NCBI RefSeq assembly: GCF_013408525.1
Contig: NZ_JACBZM010000001.1
Coordinates: 1,178,001 to 1,242,000, forward strand
DNA length: 64,000 bases
DNA from: Nocardioides aromaticivorans
Lineage (GTDB): Bacteria > Actinomycetota > Actinomycetes > Propionibacteriales > Nocardioidaceae
Direction: 5' to 3'
Below are positions 8,033-15,800 of this stretch, in pieces. Both the position numbers and the translations under genes were made by a program. Every line of letters begins with the position of its first letter. The stretch's first letter is position 1. The notes beneath the pieces are model-generated. The model saw only the letters and a program-made list of their open reading frames with translations. It ran no database searches and was not told where the DNA came from.

Positions 8033-8596
8033 TCAGCCCGCCAGCACCCCGTCCGCCACGACCGCGAGCATCGCGTTCGCCGCGGCGGGCTCCAGCTCGC
8101 TGTTGTCGACGACCGCGGCGACTCCGCCGACCAGCCGGCACAGCTGCATCGCGTCGACGTCCCCGCGCAGGGCGCCCTCCCCGGCCAGCGCGTCGATGAC
8201 CCGCTGGTTGGCGTTGAGGTAGGTGCGGCACTTCGCCGCGAAGGGTGAGCCCTCGTCGCCGAGCGCGCTGGTGATCCGCCAGGCGGCGCCCTTGTGGCGG
8301 GTGAGGAACTCGACGTAGGACTCGAACCACGCCAGCAGGCGGTCGCGCGGAGTGCCGTCGCCGGCGAGGGCGGTGTCGGCGGCGGCCGTCACGGTCTCGA
8401 CCCAGGCCTGGATGGCGGCGTCGTAGAGGGCTTCCTTGGTCGGGAAGTGGCGGTAGAGGGTGCCGACGCCGACCCCGGCGCTCTTGGCGACCTCGTCCAT
8501 CGAGACGGCGTCGAAGCCCTTCTCGCGGAACAGCTTGCGGGCGATGTCCGCGATCCGCTCACGGTTGCGTACGGCGTCGGCGCGCAACGAATTCAC
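8033..8596 (-). CDS. TetR-family transcriptional regulator
   Basis: A 187-residue repressor. The helix-turn-helix is in the N-terminal third: RIADIARKLFREKGFDAVSMDEVAKSAGVGVGTLYRHFPTKEAL is the classic TetR pattern (given here for its key parts GVGVGTLYRHF). The C-terminal half is the ligand-binding domain. GTG is the start. It is divergent from an MFS exporter and two matching palindromes lie between them, so it most likely represses both itself and the exporter and is released by an exported compound. Confidence 0.9.
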   Translation of the reverse strand: MNSLRADAVRNRERIADIARKLFREKGFDAVSMDEVAKSAGVGVGTLYRHFPTKEALYDAAIQAWVETVTAAADTALAGDGTPRDRLLAWFESYVEFLTRHKGAAWRITSALGDEGSPFAAKCRTYLNANQRVIDALAGEGALRGDVDAMQLCRLVGGVAAVVDNSELEPAAANAMLAVVADGVLAG

Positions 8597-8612
8597 CCAT
8601 CTCCCTTGCTAA

Positions 8613-8629
8613 ACGGAGACACCCTCCGT
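8613..8629. promoter_or_regulatory. TetR operator 1
   Basis: ACGGAG and CTCCGT around a 5-nt spacer, 17 nt upstream of the tetR start codon. Confidence 0.65.
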
Positions 8630-8645
8630 ATCGTTGAGGACTAAC

Positions 8646-8660
8646 CGGAGTCATCCTCCG
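8646..8660. promoter_or_regulatory. TetR operator 2
   Basis: CGGAG and CTCCG around a 5-nt spacer. It repeats operator 1 with a centre 32 bp away, about three helical turns, so two dimers could bind the same face. Confidence 0.65.
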
Positions 8661-8704
8661 CTAAAGCCTACCTCGACCTTCCCGGCCAGAACAGGACATC
8701 ACCC

Positions 8705-10162
8705 TTGTCTTCTTCAGCAACCACCACGCCGCCCGCCGCGGCACCCCGGGCAACCGCCCGGACGACCACCGCCGCGGGCATCTACATCGTCCTCCTCGCC
8801 CAGCTGATGCTGGTGCTCGACTCGGCCGTCATGAACGTCGGCCTCCCCCACATCGCCACCGACCTGAACTTCGGCGCCGCGTCGCTGTCGTGGGTCCTCA
8901 ACGGCTACGCCCTCGCCTTCGGCGGCCTGCTGCTGCTCGGCGGCCGGCTGGGCGACGTCCTCGGCCGCCTCTCGGTCTTCTGGATCGGGCTCGCGGTCTT
9001 CACCCTCTTCTCGCTCCTCGGCGGCCTCGCCACCGAGCCGTGGATGCTCGTCGCCGCCCGCGCCCTGCAGGGAGTCGGCGCCGCGATCGCCGCGCCTTCG
9101 GTGCTGGCACTGATCACCACCAGCGCTCGTGACGAGGCGGCCCGCAACCGGGCGCTCGCGCTGTTCACGGCCGTATCGTCCGGTGGCGCCGCACTCGGCA
9201 TGCTGCTCGGCGGCGTCCTGACCGACCTGCTCTCCTGGCGCTGGACGCTGTTCATCAACGTGCCGATCGGCCTCGCCGTCCTCCTGACGGTCCGTCGCCA
9301 CGTGGCGGACACGCCCCGCCGCCCCGGCCGCTTCGACGTCGTCGGCGCGATCAGCGCCACCGGCGCCGCCGTCGCCCTCGTCTGGACGCTCATCAAGGCG
9401 CCCGAGCACGGCTGGGGATCGGCCGCGACCATCGGCGGCTTCGTCCTCGCCGCGGCGCTGGTCGTCGTCCTTCTCGTCACCGAGGCGCGCCACAGCCACC
9501 CGCTGCTGCGCCTGGGCCTGCTCCGCAGCCGGACCCGCGTCGCCACCCTGGTCACCATGGCCGCGCTGTACGGCGGCATGCTGGCCACGTTCTTCCTGAT
9601 GGTCCAGTACTTCGAGGAGGACCTGGGCTACGGCCCACTGCAGACCGGCTTCGCGTTCCTGCCGATCCCGCTCAGCGTGTTCACCATGTCGCGGATCACG
9701 CCCCGCCTGGTGGCCCGGTTCCGGCAGCCGCCGATCATCGTCGCCGGCGCGGTCGGCGTGCTCGGCAGCTTCGTGTTCCTCAACCAGATCGACGCCACGA
9801 CGGGCTACTGGACCGGCGTCTTCCCGGCCCTGCTCGTGATGGGCCTGAGCATGGGCGGCAGCTTCATGCCGATCACCTCGCTCGCGCTGCAGGGCGTCGA
9901 GCCGGAGCACGCCGGTGCCGCCTCGGGCCTGCTGCAGACCATGCAGCAGCTCGGCGGCGCGGTCGGCCTGGCCGTCATCGCGTCGGTCTTCGCCTCGCAC
10001 GGCGTGGCGGGCGACTTCCTCGTCGGGGCGCACGCCGGCTTCGCCGCGGCGTCGGTCATCGCCGCGATCGGCCTCGCCAGCGCCGCCTCCCTGCTGGCCC
10101 GGCCGCGCGCGGTCGTCGTACCGGTCCCGGAGCGGGCGGCGGTGGACGCGGAGGCGGCCTGA
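8705..10162 (+). CDS. MFS drug/proton exporter, 14-helix DHA2 type
   Basis: A 485-residue major facilitator protein with about 14 membrane segments. LDSAVMNVGLPHIATDL in helix 1 is typical of the EmrB/QacA group, and GGRLGDVLGR is the loop 2-3 motif. It exports a hydrophobic compound using the proton gradient. TTG is the best start, with AGGACA about 10 nt upstream; no ATG or GTG is available before the first helix. Regulation by the divergent TetR protein is likely. Confidence 0.88.
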   Translation: MSSSATTTPPAAAPRATARTTTAAGIYIVLLAQLMLVLDSAVMNVGLPHIATDLNFGAASLSWVLNGYALAFGGLLLLGGRLGDVLGRLSVFWIGLAVFTLFSLLGGLATEPWMLVAARALQGVGAAIAAPSVLALITTSARDEAARNRALALFTAVSSGGAALGMLLGGVLTDLLSWRWTLFINVPIGLAVLLTVRRHVADTPRRPGRFDVVGAISATGAAVALVWTLIKAPEHGWGSAATIGGFVLAAALVVVLLVTEARHSHPLLRLGLLRSRTRVATLVTMAALYGGMLATFFLMVQYFEEDLGYGPLQTGFAFLPIPLSVFTMSRITPRLVARFRQPPIIVAGAVGVLGSFVFLNQIDATTGYWTGVFPALLVMGLSMGGSFMPITSLALQGVEPEHAGAASGLLQTMQQLGGAVGLAVIASVFASHGVAGDFLVGAHAGFAAASVIAAIGLASAASLLARPRAVVVPVPERAAVDAEAA

Positions 10163-10183
10163 GGCCCCGCCGCACGACGAGCA

Positions 10184-10215
10184 GAGCGGCCCGCCCCTCC
10201 CGGGGCGGGCCGCTC
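10184..10215 (+). terminator. Terminator between MFS exporter and phoU
   Basis: A perfect 14-bp G+C stem (10184-10197 with 10202-10215) and a 4-nt loop between convergent genes. There is no T-run, as is common in high-GC actinobacteria. Confidence 0.75.
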
Positions 10216-10232
10216 CGTGTGTCGGTGGAGGA

Positions 10233-10886
10233 TCAGGCAGCCGGGGCCGGGTTGTGGCCGGTGACCACGAAGACGACGCGGTTGGCGACGGACACGGCGT
10301 GGTCGGCGATCCGCTCGTAGTAGCGGCCGAGCAGGGCGATGTCGACCGCGGCCTCGACGCCGTGGCTCCAGTCGTCGCTGAGCAGCTCGGTGAAGCTGCG
10401 GCGGCGCAGCTGGTCCATCTCCTCGTCGTCGCGGCCCAGCGCGATGGCGGCCTCGACGTCGCGGCCGGCGATCACGTCGGTCACCCGGGCGACCATGTCC
10501 TCGGCGACGGTGGCCATCCGCTCGACGGTCGGACGGACCTCGGCGGGGATGGCGATGTCCGGGACCCGCAGCCGGGCGATCTTGGCGACGTGGACGGACA
10601 GGTCGCCCATCCGCTCGAGCTCGGCGACCATCCGCAGCGCGGCGACGACCGTGCGCAGGTCGCCGGCGACCGGCTGCTGCAGGGAGAGCAGGCTGAACGC
10701 GTTCTCCTCGACCTTCTCGCGGGCGCTGTCGATCTGGGCGTCCTCGCTGATGACCCTCTCGGCGATCGAGGAGTCGCCGGTCAACAGGGCCTGGGTCGCG
10801 TCCTTGACGGCCGTGCGGACCTGGCGGCTGATGCCGGCCAGGTCCTCGAAGATGGCGTCGAGCTCGACGGTGTACGCATCACGCAT
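10233..10886 (-). CDS. phoU: Phosphate signalling complex protein PhoU
   Basis: A 217-residue all-helical protein with two PhoU repeats; each has the metal-binding E/DxxxD pattern (ELERMGDLSVHVAKIA in the first and LLGRYYERIADHAVSVANRV in the second). PhoU links the Pst phosphate transporter to the sensor kinase and keeps the Pho response off in high phosphate. It is divergent from senX3-regX3, so all parts of the signalling path except Pst are together. It likely belongs to the same regulon, since a PHO-box-like repeat lies just upstream. Confidence 0.93.
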   Translation of the reverse strand: MRDAYTVELDAIFEDLAGISRQVRTAVKDATQALLTGDSSIAERVISEDAQIDSAREKVEENAFSLLSLQQPVAGDLRTVVAALRMVAELERMGDLSVHVAKIARLRVPDIAIPAEVRPTVERMATVAEDMVARVTDVIAGRDVEAAIALGRDDEEMDQLRRRSFTELLSDDWSHGVEAAVDIALLGRYYERIADHAVSVANRVVFVVTGHNPAPAA

Positions 10887-10924
10887 GGTGCGAGACTACG
10901 GTCGCGAGGTGTCGCGCAGGCGGT

Positions 10925-10946
10925 GCCCGGTGAACGCAGGATGAAC
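10925..10946 (-). promoter_or_regulatory. PHO-box-like direct repeat
   Basis: On the minus strand GTTCATC (10946-10940) and GTTCACC (10935-10929) are spaced exactly 11 bp apart, matching the direct repeat units bound by PhoP/RegX3-type regulators. It lies between phoU and senX3, 43 bp upstream of phoU, suggesting autoregulation by RegX3. Confidence 0.6.
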
Positions 10947-10995
10947 ATCGCGAAGCACGGCTTTCCCGATTCCGGGACGCACCAGCGCATCGCCG

Positions 10996-11001
10996 TACGA
11001 T
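10996..11001 (+). promoter_or_regulatory. -10 hexamer TACGAT of senX3
   Basis: TACGAT lies six bases before the GTG of senX3; leaderless pattern. Confidence 0.6.
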
Positions 11002-11007
11002 CGAGAC

Positions 11008-12231
11008 GTGGACCCGACGACGCAAGCCTTCCTGGCTGCGCTCCTCGGCGCCGTCGTGGCAGGCGGTGCCATGCTCGCATGGCACCTCAGCGACCGCCAG
11101 CAGAACCTCTACAAGGCTCCTGAGGAACCGCTCCTCCCCGACGGCGTCGCGGCCGTGCTCTCCGTGCTGCGCAGCAGCGCGGTCGTCGTCGACGAGTCCG
11201 ATGTCGTCCTCAAGGCCTCGGCGCCCGCCTTCGCGATGGGCTTCGTGCGCGGCTCGACGCTGCTGTCCGACGAGCTCGGCGACCTCATCCGGCAGGTGCG
11301 CCGCGACGGGCAGATCCGCGAGACCGAGCTGATCGTTCCCCGCACCACGGGCAGCCCGCGCCACGTCACCGCCCGCGTCGCGCCCCTGGGCTCGCGGCTG
11401 GTGCTGGCCCTCGTGGAGGACCGCACGCGCGAGCGCCAGGTCGACGCCGTACGCCGCGACTTCGTGGCCAATGTCAGCCACGAGCTGAAGACCCCGGTCG
11501 GGGCCATGCGGTTGCTCGCGGAGGCCGTCCAGGACGCCTCCGACGACCCGGACGCCGTCTACCGCTTCGCCTCGCGGATGCTCACCGAGAGCGACCGGCT
11601 CTCGCGCCTGATCCAGCAGATCATCGAGCTCTCGCGGCTGCAGGGCGACGAGCCGCTCGAGTCGCCGGTCCCGGTCTCGATCGACGACGTCGTCGCATCG
11701 GCCGTCGACTTCGTGAGCATGACCGCGACCGCCAAGGACATCTCCGTCATCGCCGAGGGCGAGGAGGGCCTCAAGGTCCTCGGCAGCGAGAAGCAGGTCG
11801 GCGCCGCGGTCAGCAACCTCGTCGCCAACGCCGTCGCGTACTCCGAGCCCAACTCGCGGGTCGTGGTGACCCGCAAGCGCGTCGGGCACAACGTCGAGAT
11901 CTCCGTCATCGACCAGGGCATCGGCATCCCCCAGGGCGAGGTGGAGCGGATCTTCGAGCGCTTCTACCGGGTCGACCCGGCCCGGCACCGCTCGACCGGC
12001 GGCACCGGCCTGGGCCTGTCGATCGTGAAGCATGTGGCCGCCACGCACGGCGGGGACGTGCGAGTGTGGTCCGTCGAGGGCCAGGGCTCCACCTTCACGC
12101 TCTCGCTCCCCCAGCACCCCCACCAGGACGAGGGGTCGCCCTTCATGGGGCTGGCCCCGCTCGCGTCGTCGCCGGACCACCCGGACCGCCGCAGGCACGA
12201 CCACCAGGAAGACCAGGAGGAACGCCCGTGA
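11008..12231 (+). CDS. senX3: Sensor histidine kinase, SenX3/PhoR type
   Basis: A 407-residue kinase. One N-terminal membrane helix (AALLGAVVAGGAMLAW) is followed by a PAS-like region, then the dimerisation/phosphorylation helix FVANVSHELKTPVGAMRLL with the phospho-His, and the ATP domain: LVANAVAYSE (N box), DQGIGIP (G1), FERFYRVD (F box) and GGTGLGLSIVK (G2). The C-terminal tail is His/Asp-rich and outside the domain. It senses phosphate status and phosphorylates RegX3, whose gene starts inside its stop codon (GTGA). Confidence 0.93.
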   Translation: MDPTTQAFLAALLGAVVAGGAMLAWHLSDRQQNLYKAPEEPLLPDGVAAVLSVLRSSAVVVDESDVVLKASAPAFAMGFVRGSTLLSDELGDLIRQVRRDGQIRETELIVPRTTGSPRHVTARVAPLGSRLVLALVEDRTRERQVDAVRRDFVANVSHELKTPVGAMRLLAEAVQDASDDPDAVYRFASRMLTESDRLSRLIQQIIELSRLQGDEPLESPVPVSIDDVVASAVDFVSMTATAKDISVIAEGEEGLKVLGSEKQVGAAVSNLVANAVAYSEPNSRVVVTRKRVGHNVEISVIDQGIGIPQGEVERIFERFYRVDPARHRSTGGTGLGLSIVKHVAATHGGDVRVWSVEGQGSTFTLSLPQHPHQDEGSPFMGLAPLASSPDHPDRRRHDHQEDQEERP

Positions 12232-12905
12232 CACGGGTACTTGTCGTCGAGGACGAAGAGAGCTACAGCGATGCCCTCGCCTATCTGCTCCGCAAGGAGG
12301 GCTTCGAGGTCGCCATCGCGGCCGACGGCAACGACGCGCTGAAGGAGTTCGACCGCAACGGCGCCGACATCGTGCTGCTGGACCTGATGCTCCCCGGCAT
12401 CCCCGGCACCGAGGTCTGCCGCACCATCCGCCAGACGTCGAACGTGCCGGTGATCATGGTCAGCGCGAAGGACGACGAGGTCGACAAGGTGGTCGGGCTC
12501 GAGCTCGGCGCCGACGACTACGTCACCAAGCCGTACTCCCCGCGTGAGCTGGTCGCCCGGATCCGCGCCGTCCTGCGCCGCGGCGCGGGCGAGGAGCTGC
12601 TGCCCGACACCCTCGAGGCCGGTCCGGTCCGGATGGACGTCGAGCGGCACGTGGTGACCGTCGACGGCGTGGAGCAGCGCCTACCGCTCAAGGAGTTCGA
12701 GCTGCTGGAGATGTTCCTGCGCAACCCGGGCCGCGTGCTGACCCGCGGCCAGCTCATCGACCGCGTCTGGGGCTCCGACTACGTCGGCGACACCAAGACG
12801 CTCGACGTCCACGTGAAGCGCCTGCGCGCGAAGCTCGAGCCCGAGCCGAGCGAGCCGAAGTACCTCGTCACCGTGCGCGGCCTCGGCTACAAGCTCGAGG
12901 TCTGA
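12228..12905 (+). CDS. regX3: Response regulator RegX3, OmpR/PhoB class
   Basis: A 225-residue regulator. The receiver domain has the acidic pair VEDEE, the phosphorylated Asp in VLLDLMLPG, the switch residue in MVSAKDD and Lys in VTKPYSP. The winged-helix DNA-binding domain follows (PLKEFELLEMFLRNPGRVLTRGQL, then VDVHVKRLRAKLE-type recognition helix). The GTG at 12228 was chosen because CAGGAGGAA lies 6 nt upstream and the receiver starts at once. It controls phosphate-starvation genes together with SenX3. Confidence 0.95.
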   Translation: MTRVLVVEDEESYSDALAYLLRKEGFEVAIAADGNDALKEFDRNGADIVLLDLMLPGIPGTEVCRTIRQTSNVPVIMVSAKDDEVDKVVGLELGADDYVTKPYSPRELVARIRAVLRRGAGEELLPDTLEAGPVRMDVERHVVTVDGVEQRLPLKEFELLEMFLRNPGRVLTRGQLIDRVWGSDYVGDTKTLDVHVKRLRAKLEPEPSEPKYLVTVRGLGYKLEV

Positions 12906-12916
12906 GTCCGAGCGCG

Positions 12917-12945
12917 GGGACCGTCCGAGGAACGAGGACGGTCCC
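12917..12945 (+). terminator. Terminator after regX3
   Basis: A perfect 10-bp stem, GGGACCGTCC with GGACGGTCCC, around a 9-nt loop, 12 nt after the regX3 stop. Confidence 0.7.
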
Positions 12946-12962
12946 GATCAGCGAGGAGCACG

Positions 12963-13101
12963 CGTCACGAGACCGGGATGCGTCGTGCGGCAGTGCTCGC
13001 CGGCACAGGGACTGCACCGGGGCCAGGAGTCTCGTGACGGTCGCTGCGCGACCTCCTCGACCACCGGGCGAGCGTCGCTGCGCGACCTCCTCGGCCACCG
13101 G
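12963..13101. repeat. Dispersed-type intergenic repeat with inverted arms and two tandem units
   Basis: CGTCACGAGAC (12963-12973) is inverted at 13029-13039. It is followed by two copies of a 27-29-nt word beginning GTCGCTGCGCGACCTCCTCG (13040 and 13074, period 34). The word itself contains the palindrome GTCGCTGCGCGAC. From general familiarity, similar GGTCGAGGAGGTCGCGCAG words recur between genes in Nocardioides genomes; only one locus is visible here. Confidence 0.6.
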
Positions 13102-13113
13102 CGGGATCTCCGG

Positions 13114-14055
13114 TCAGACCGGGTCGGCCTCCGGCTCCGCCTCGACCTCGAGGACGACGTCCGCGGCCGGCTCCGTGCTGGCCGCGGTGGTCGCATCGGC
13201 CTCCGCGGCCCGGCCACCGGCGGCCACGACGCAACCGACGAGGATGAGCGGGAAGCCGACCATCATGCCGGTGGTGACCTTCTCGTCGAGCAGCAGCACG
13301 CCGAGGACGATCGCCACGGCCGGGTTGACGTAGGTGATGATCGTCGACCGGGTCGGCCCGGCCTCCTTGATCAGCTCGAGGAAGACGACGAACGCGAGCG
13401 CGGTGCACACCAGCGCCAGCACGGCCACGCTCCCCCACGCCTTCGCGGGCAGGTCCGTCGGCGGGTCGAGGACGCCGAACGGCGCGTAGACGAGGGCCGT
13501 GAGGGTCAGCGCGCAGGCCATCACGCCCAGGCCCGAGACGTCGGCGAAACAGCGCGCGAGCACGAGCGGGCCGGCGGCGTAGCAGATCGCGACGCCGAGC
13601 ATCTCGGCCACGGCGAGCAGGTCGACGTGGTCGAGGTCCAGGCCGACCAGGCAGGCGACGCCCGCGAAGCCGAGCACGAGACCACCGATCTGCGCGGTGG
13701 TGAAGCGCTCCGCGTGCGCGGAGATCAGGAAGGCCAGCGCGCCGAAGAGGGGCACCGCCGCGACCAGCAGCCCGGCCAGCGAGGACGAGATCCGCTGCTC
13801 CGCGTGCCCGAGCAGCACCCACGGCACCATGATCTCGATGAAGGCGAACAGGGCCAGCGGCTGCCAGCGGGCCAGCACCGGCGCGACCTCGCGCCGGGCG
13901 AGGGCCAGCGGCAGCAGCACGAGCGCCGCGAGCGCCGTACGGAGGAACACCAGGCCCGCGGGCGAGACGTGCTCGACCGCGATCCGGATGAAGAGATAGG
14001 GAAGGCCCCAGATCACACACATCGCCAGGAACAGCGACCAGCCGCGCTTCGTCAC
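13114..14055 (-). CDS. EamA/DMT-family transporter
   Basis: A 313-residue protein with ten membrane helices in two EamA repeats (VIWGLPYLFIRIA at the start of the first; the second begins near AVAEMLGVAICYAAGP). The substrate is a small metabolite or amino acid, not predictable. The C-terminal 40 residues are acidic and Ala-rich and lie outside the membrane domain. The GTG start has TAGATT six bases upstream. Confidence 0.88.
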   Translation of the reverse strand: MTKRGWSLFLAMCVIWGLPYLFIRIAVEHVSPAGLVFLRTALAALVLLPLALARREVAPVLARWQPLALFAFIEIMVPWVLLGHAEQRISSSLAGLLVAAVPLFGALAFLISAHAERFTTAQIGGLVLGFAGVACLVGLDLDHVDLLAVAEMLGVAICYAAGPLVLARCFADVSGLGVMACALTLTALVYAPFGVLDPPTDLPAKAWGSVAVLALVCTALAFVVFLELIKEAGPTRSTIITYVNPAVAIVLGVLLLDEKVTTGMMVGFPLILVGCVVAAGGRAAEADATTAASTEPAADVVLEVEAEPEADPV

Positions 14056-14061
14056 CGGATC

Positions 14062-14067
14062 AATCTA
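14062..14067 (-). promoter_or_regulatory. -10 hexamer TAGATT of the EamA gene
   Basis: TAGATT, six bases before the GTG at 14055; leaderless pattern. Confidence 0.6.
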
Positions 14068-14146
14068 GGGACCGGCACCGACATCCGTCGCGCGGGTTTT
14101 CGGACAACCCTCTCCGAGATCCCGCCACAAGAAGTCCGGCGAGCGA

Positions 14147-14173
14147 TGTCGAGGACGGAGGTTCGGTTCCGTC
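14147..14173 (+). promoter_or_regulatory. ECF42-type promoter (TGTCGA ... CGTC)
   Basis: TGTCGA (14147-14152) and CGTC (14170-14173), 17 bp apart, match the -35 TGTCGA and -10 CG(A/T)C reported for ECF42 sigma factors. It sits about 50 bp before the DGPF gene that is cotranscribed with the sigma gene, so the sigma factor probably drives its own operon. Confidence 0.6.
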
Positions 14174-14223
14174 CTCGGGGCGAAGGCGGCACGATGGCCG
14201 TCTCGGAACCCAAGGAGAGCGTC

Positions 14224-14643
14224 ATGGCGAAGTACCTTCTGCTCAAGCACTACCGCCGCACCACCGGCCCGGCCAACCTGCCCGGCACCGACGTACCGAT
14301 GGACCAGTGGACGCCCGAGGAGATCGACGCACACGTCCAGTTCATGCGGGACTGGGCGGCCGAGATGGCCGAGCGCGGCGAGTACGTCGACGGGCAGGCG
14401 CTCGAGCCGCGCGGCACCTTCGTCCGGTACGACGGCGAGGGCAGGGCGCCGGTGACCGACGGCCCGTTCCCGGAGACCAAGGAGCTGATCGCCGGCTGGA
14501 TGGTCATCGACGTCGACTCCGACGAGCGCGCCTACGAGGCCGCCGCGTCGTTGTCCGCCGCTCCGGGCCAGGGCGGTCGGCCGATCCACGAGTGGATCGA
14601 GGTGCGGCCCTTCTACGGCGAGCCGCCCGTGGTCACCGAGTGA
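14224..14643 (+). CDS. YCII-related DGPF-domain protein
   Basis: A 139-residue protein of the YCII/DGPF family: MAKYLLLKHYRR, then WTPEEIDAHVQFMRDW, the namesake TDGPFPETKELIAGW and the C-terminal WIEVRPF. These small alpha/beta proteins are encoded beside ECF42-type sigma factors in many actinobacteria and their function is unknown. AAGGAGAG precedes the ATG. The stop codon overlaps the start of the sigma gene (GTGA), so the two are translated together. Confidence 0.9.
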   Translation: MAKYLLLKHYRRTTGPANLPGTDVPMDQWTPEEIDAHVQFMRDWAAEMAERGEYVDGQALEPRGTFVRYDGEGRAPVTDGPFPETKELIAGWMVIDVDSDERAYEAAASLSAAPGQGGRPIHEWIEVRPFYGEPPVVTE

Positions 14644-15800
14644 CCGGCGACCCCGGCAGCGACGGGCTCGAGGACCTGCTGCGCGAGCTCGGGCCGCAGG
14701 TCCTCGGCGTCCTCGTCCGCCGCGGCAGTGACTTCGCGGCCGCCGAGGACGCCGTCCAGGAGGCCCTGCTCGAGGCGGTCCGGCGCTGGCCCGACGCCCG
14801 GCCGGACGACCCGAAGGCGTGGCTGGTCACGGTCGCCGGCCGCAAGCTGGTCGACGAGATCCGCTCGGCGGCGGCCCGCCGGCGCCGCGAGGAGCGCCTG
14901 CAGCACGAGCCGGAGCCGGGCCCGACGGAGCAGGCCGACGACACCCTGCTGCTGCTCAGCCGCTGCTGTCACCCGGCGCTCACCCCCGCGTCGGCGATCG
15001 CACTGACCCTGCGCGCGGTCGGCGGGCTGACGACGGCGCAGGTCGCGGAGGCCTTCCTCGTCCCCGAGGCGACGATGGCGCAACGGATCTCCCGCGCCAA
15101 GCGGACCGTGTCGGGCGAGCGCTTCGACCAGCCGGGCGACGTCACCGCGGTGCTGCGGGTGCTCTACCTCGTCTTCAACGAGGGCTTCACCGGCTCCGTC
15201 GACCTCGCCCAGGAGGCGATCCGGCTCGCTCGGCAGCTGTCCGCCGCCACCGACGACCCGGAGGTCGAGGGCCTGCTGGCGCTGATGCTGCTCCACCACG
15301 CGCGCCGGCGCGCGCGTCGTACCCCCGAGGGCGCGGTCGTGCCGCTCGCCGACCAGGACCGGTCGCTGTGGGACACCGCGATGATCGCGGAGGGGGTCGA
15401 CATCCTCCAGGCGGCCCTCGCCCGCGACAGGCTCGGCGAGTACCAGGTGCAGGCCGCCATCGCCGCCCTCCACGACGACGCCGCCACCGCCGGCGAGACC
15501 GACTGGGTCCAGGTCGTCGAGTGGTACGACGAGCTGGTCCGCCTCGCTCCCGGCCAGCCGGTCCTGCTCAACCGCGCCGTCGCGGTCGGCGCCGCCGACG
15601 GCCCGCTGGCCGGGCTGCGGGCGCTCGAGCAGGTCGAGCAAGGCGTCCCGCGCCGCGACGCCGCCGCAGCCTGGCTGCACGAGCAGGCGGGCGACCTCGG
15701 CGAGGCGGCGCGGCTCTACGCCCTCGCGGCCACCCGGGCCGGCAATGTCGCCGAGCGCGACCACCTCACCCGGCAGGCGGCACGGCTCAGGAACCGCTGA
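14640..15800 (+). CDS. ECF42-type RNA polymerase sigma factor with C-terminal TPR-like extension
   Basis: A 386-residue sigma factor. Residues about 5-75 are sigma region 2 (FAAAEDAVQEALLEAVRRWPDA, PKAWLVTVAGRKLVDEIR), residues 110-165 region 4 (LTLRAVGGLTTAQVAEAFLVPEATMAQRISRAKR), and the remaining 200 residues a helical extension with TPR-like pairs (YQVQAAIAALHDDAA, NRAVAVGAADGPLAGL), which ECF42 proteins need for activity. There is no anti-sigma gene nearby; the partner is the DGPF gene. The GTG at 14640 overlaps the preceding stop. The 3' end overlaps the convergent gene by 14 nt. Confidence 0.9.
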   Translation: MTGDPGSDGLEDLLRELGPQVLGVLVRRGSDFAAAEDAVQEALLEAVRRWPDARPDDPKAWLVTVAGRKLVDEIRSAAARRRREERLQHEPEPGPTEQADDTLLLLSRCCHPALTPASAIALTLRAVGGLTTAQVAEAFLVPEATMAQRISRAKRTVSGERFDQPGDVTAVLRVLYLVFNEGFTGSVDLAQEAIRLARQLSAATDDPEVEGLLALMLLHHARRRARRTPEGAVVPLADQDRSLWDTAMIAEGVDILQAALARDRLGEYQVQAAIAALHDDAATAGETDWVQVVEWYDELVRLAPGQPVLLNRAVAVGAADGPLAGLRALEQVEQGVPRRDAAAAWLHEQAGDLGEAARLYALAATRAGNVAERDHLTRQAARLRNR

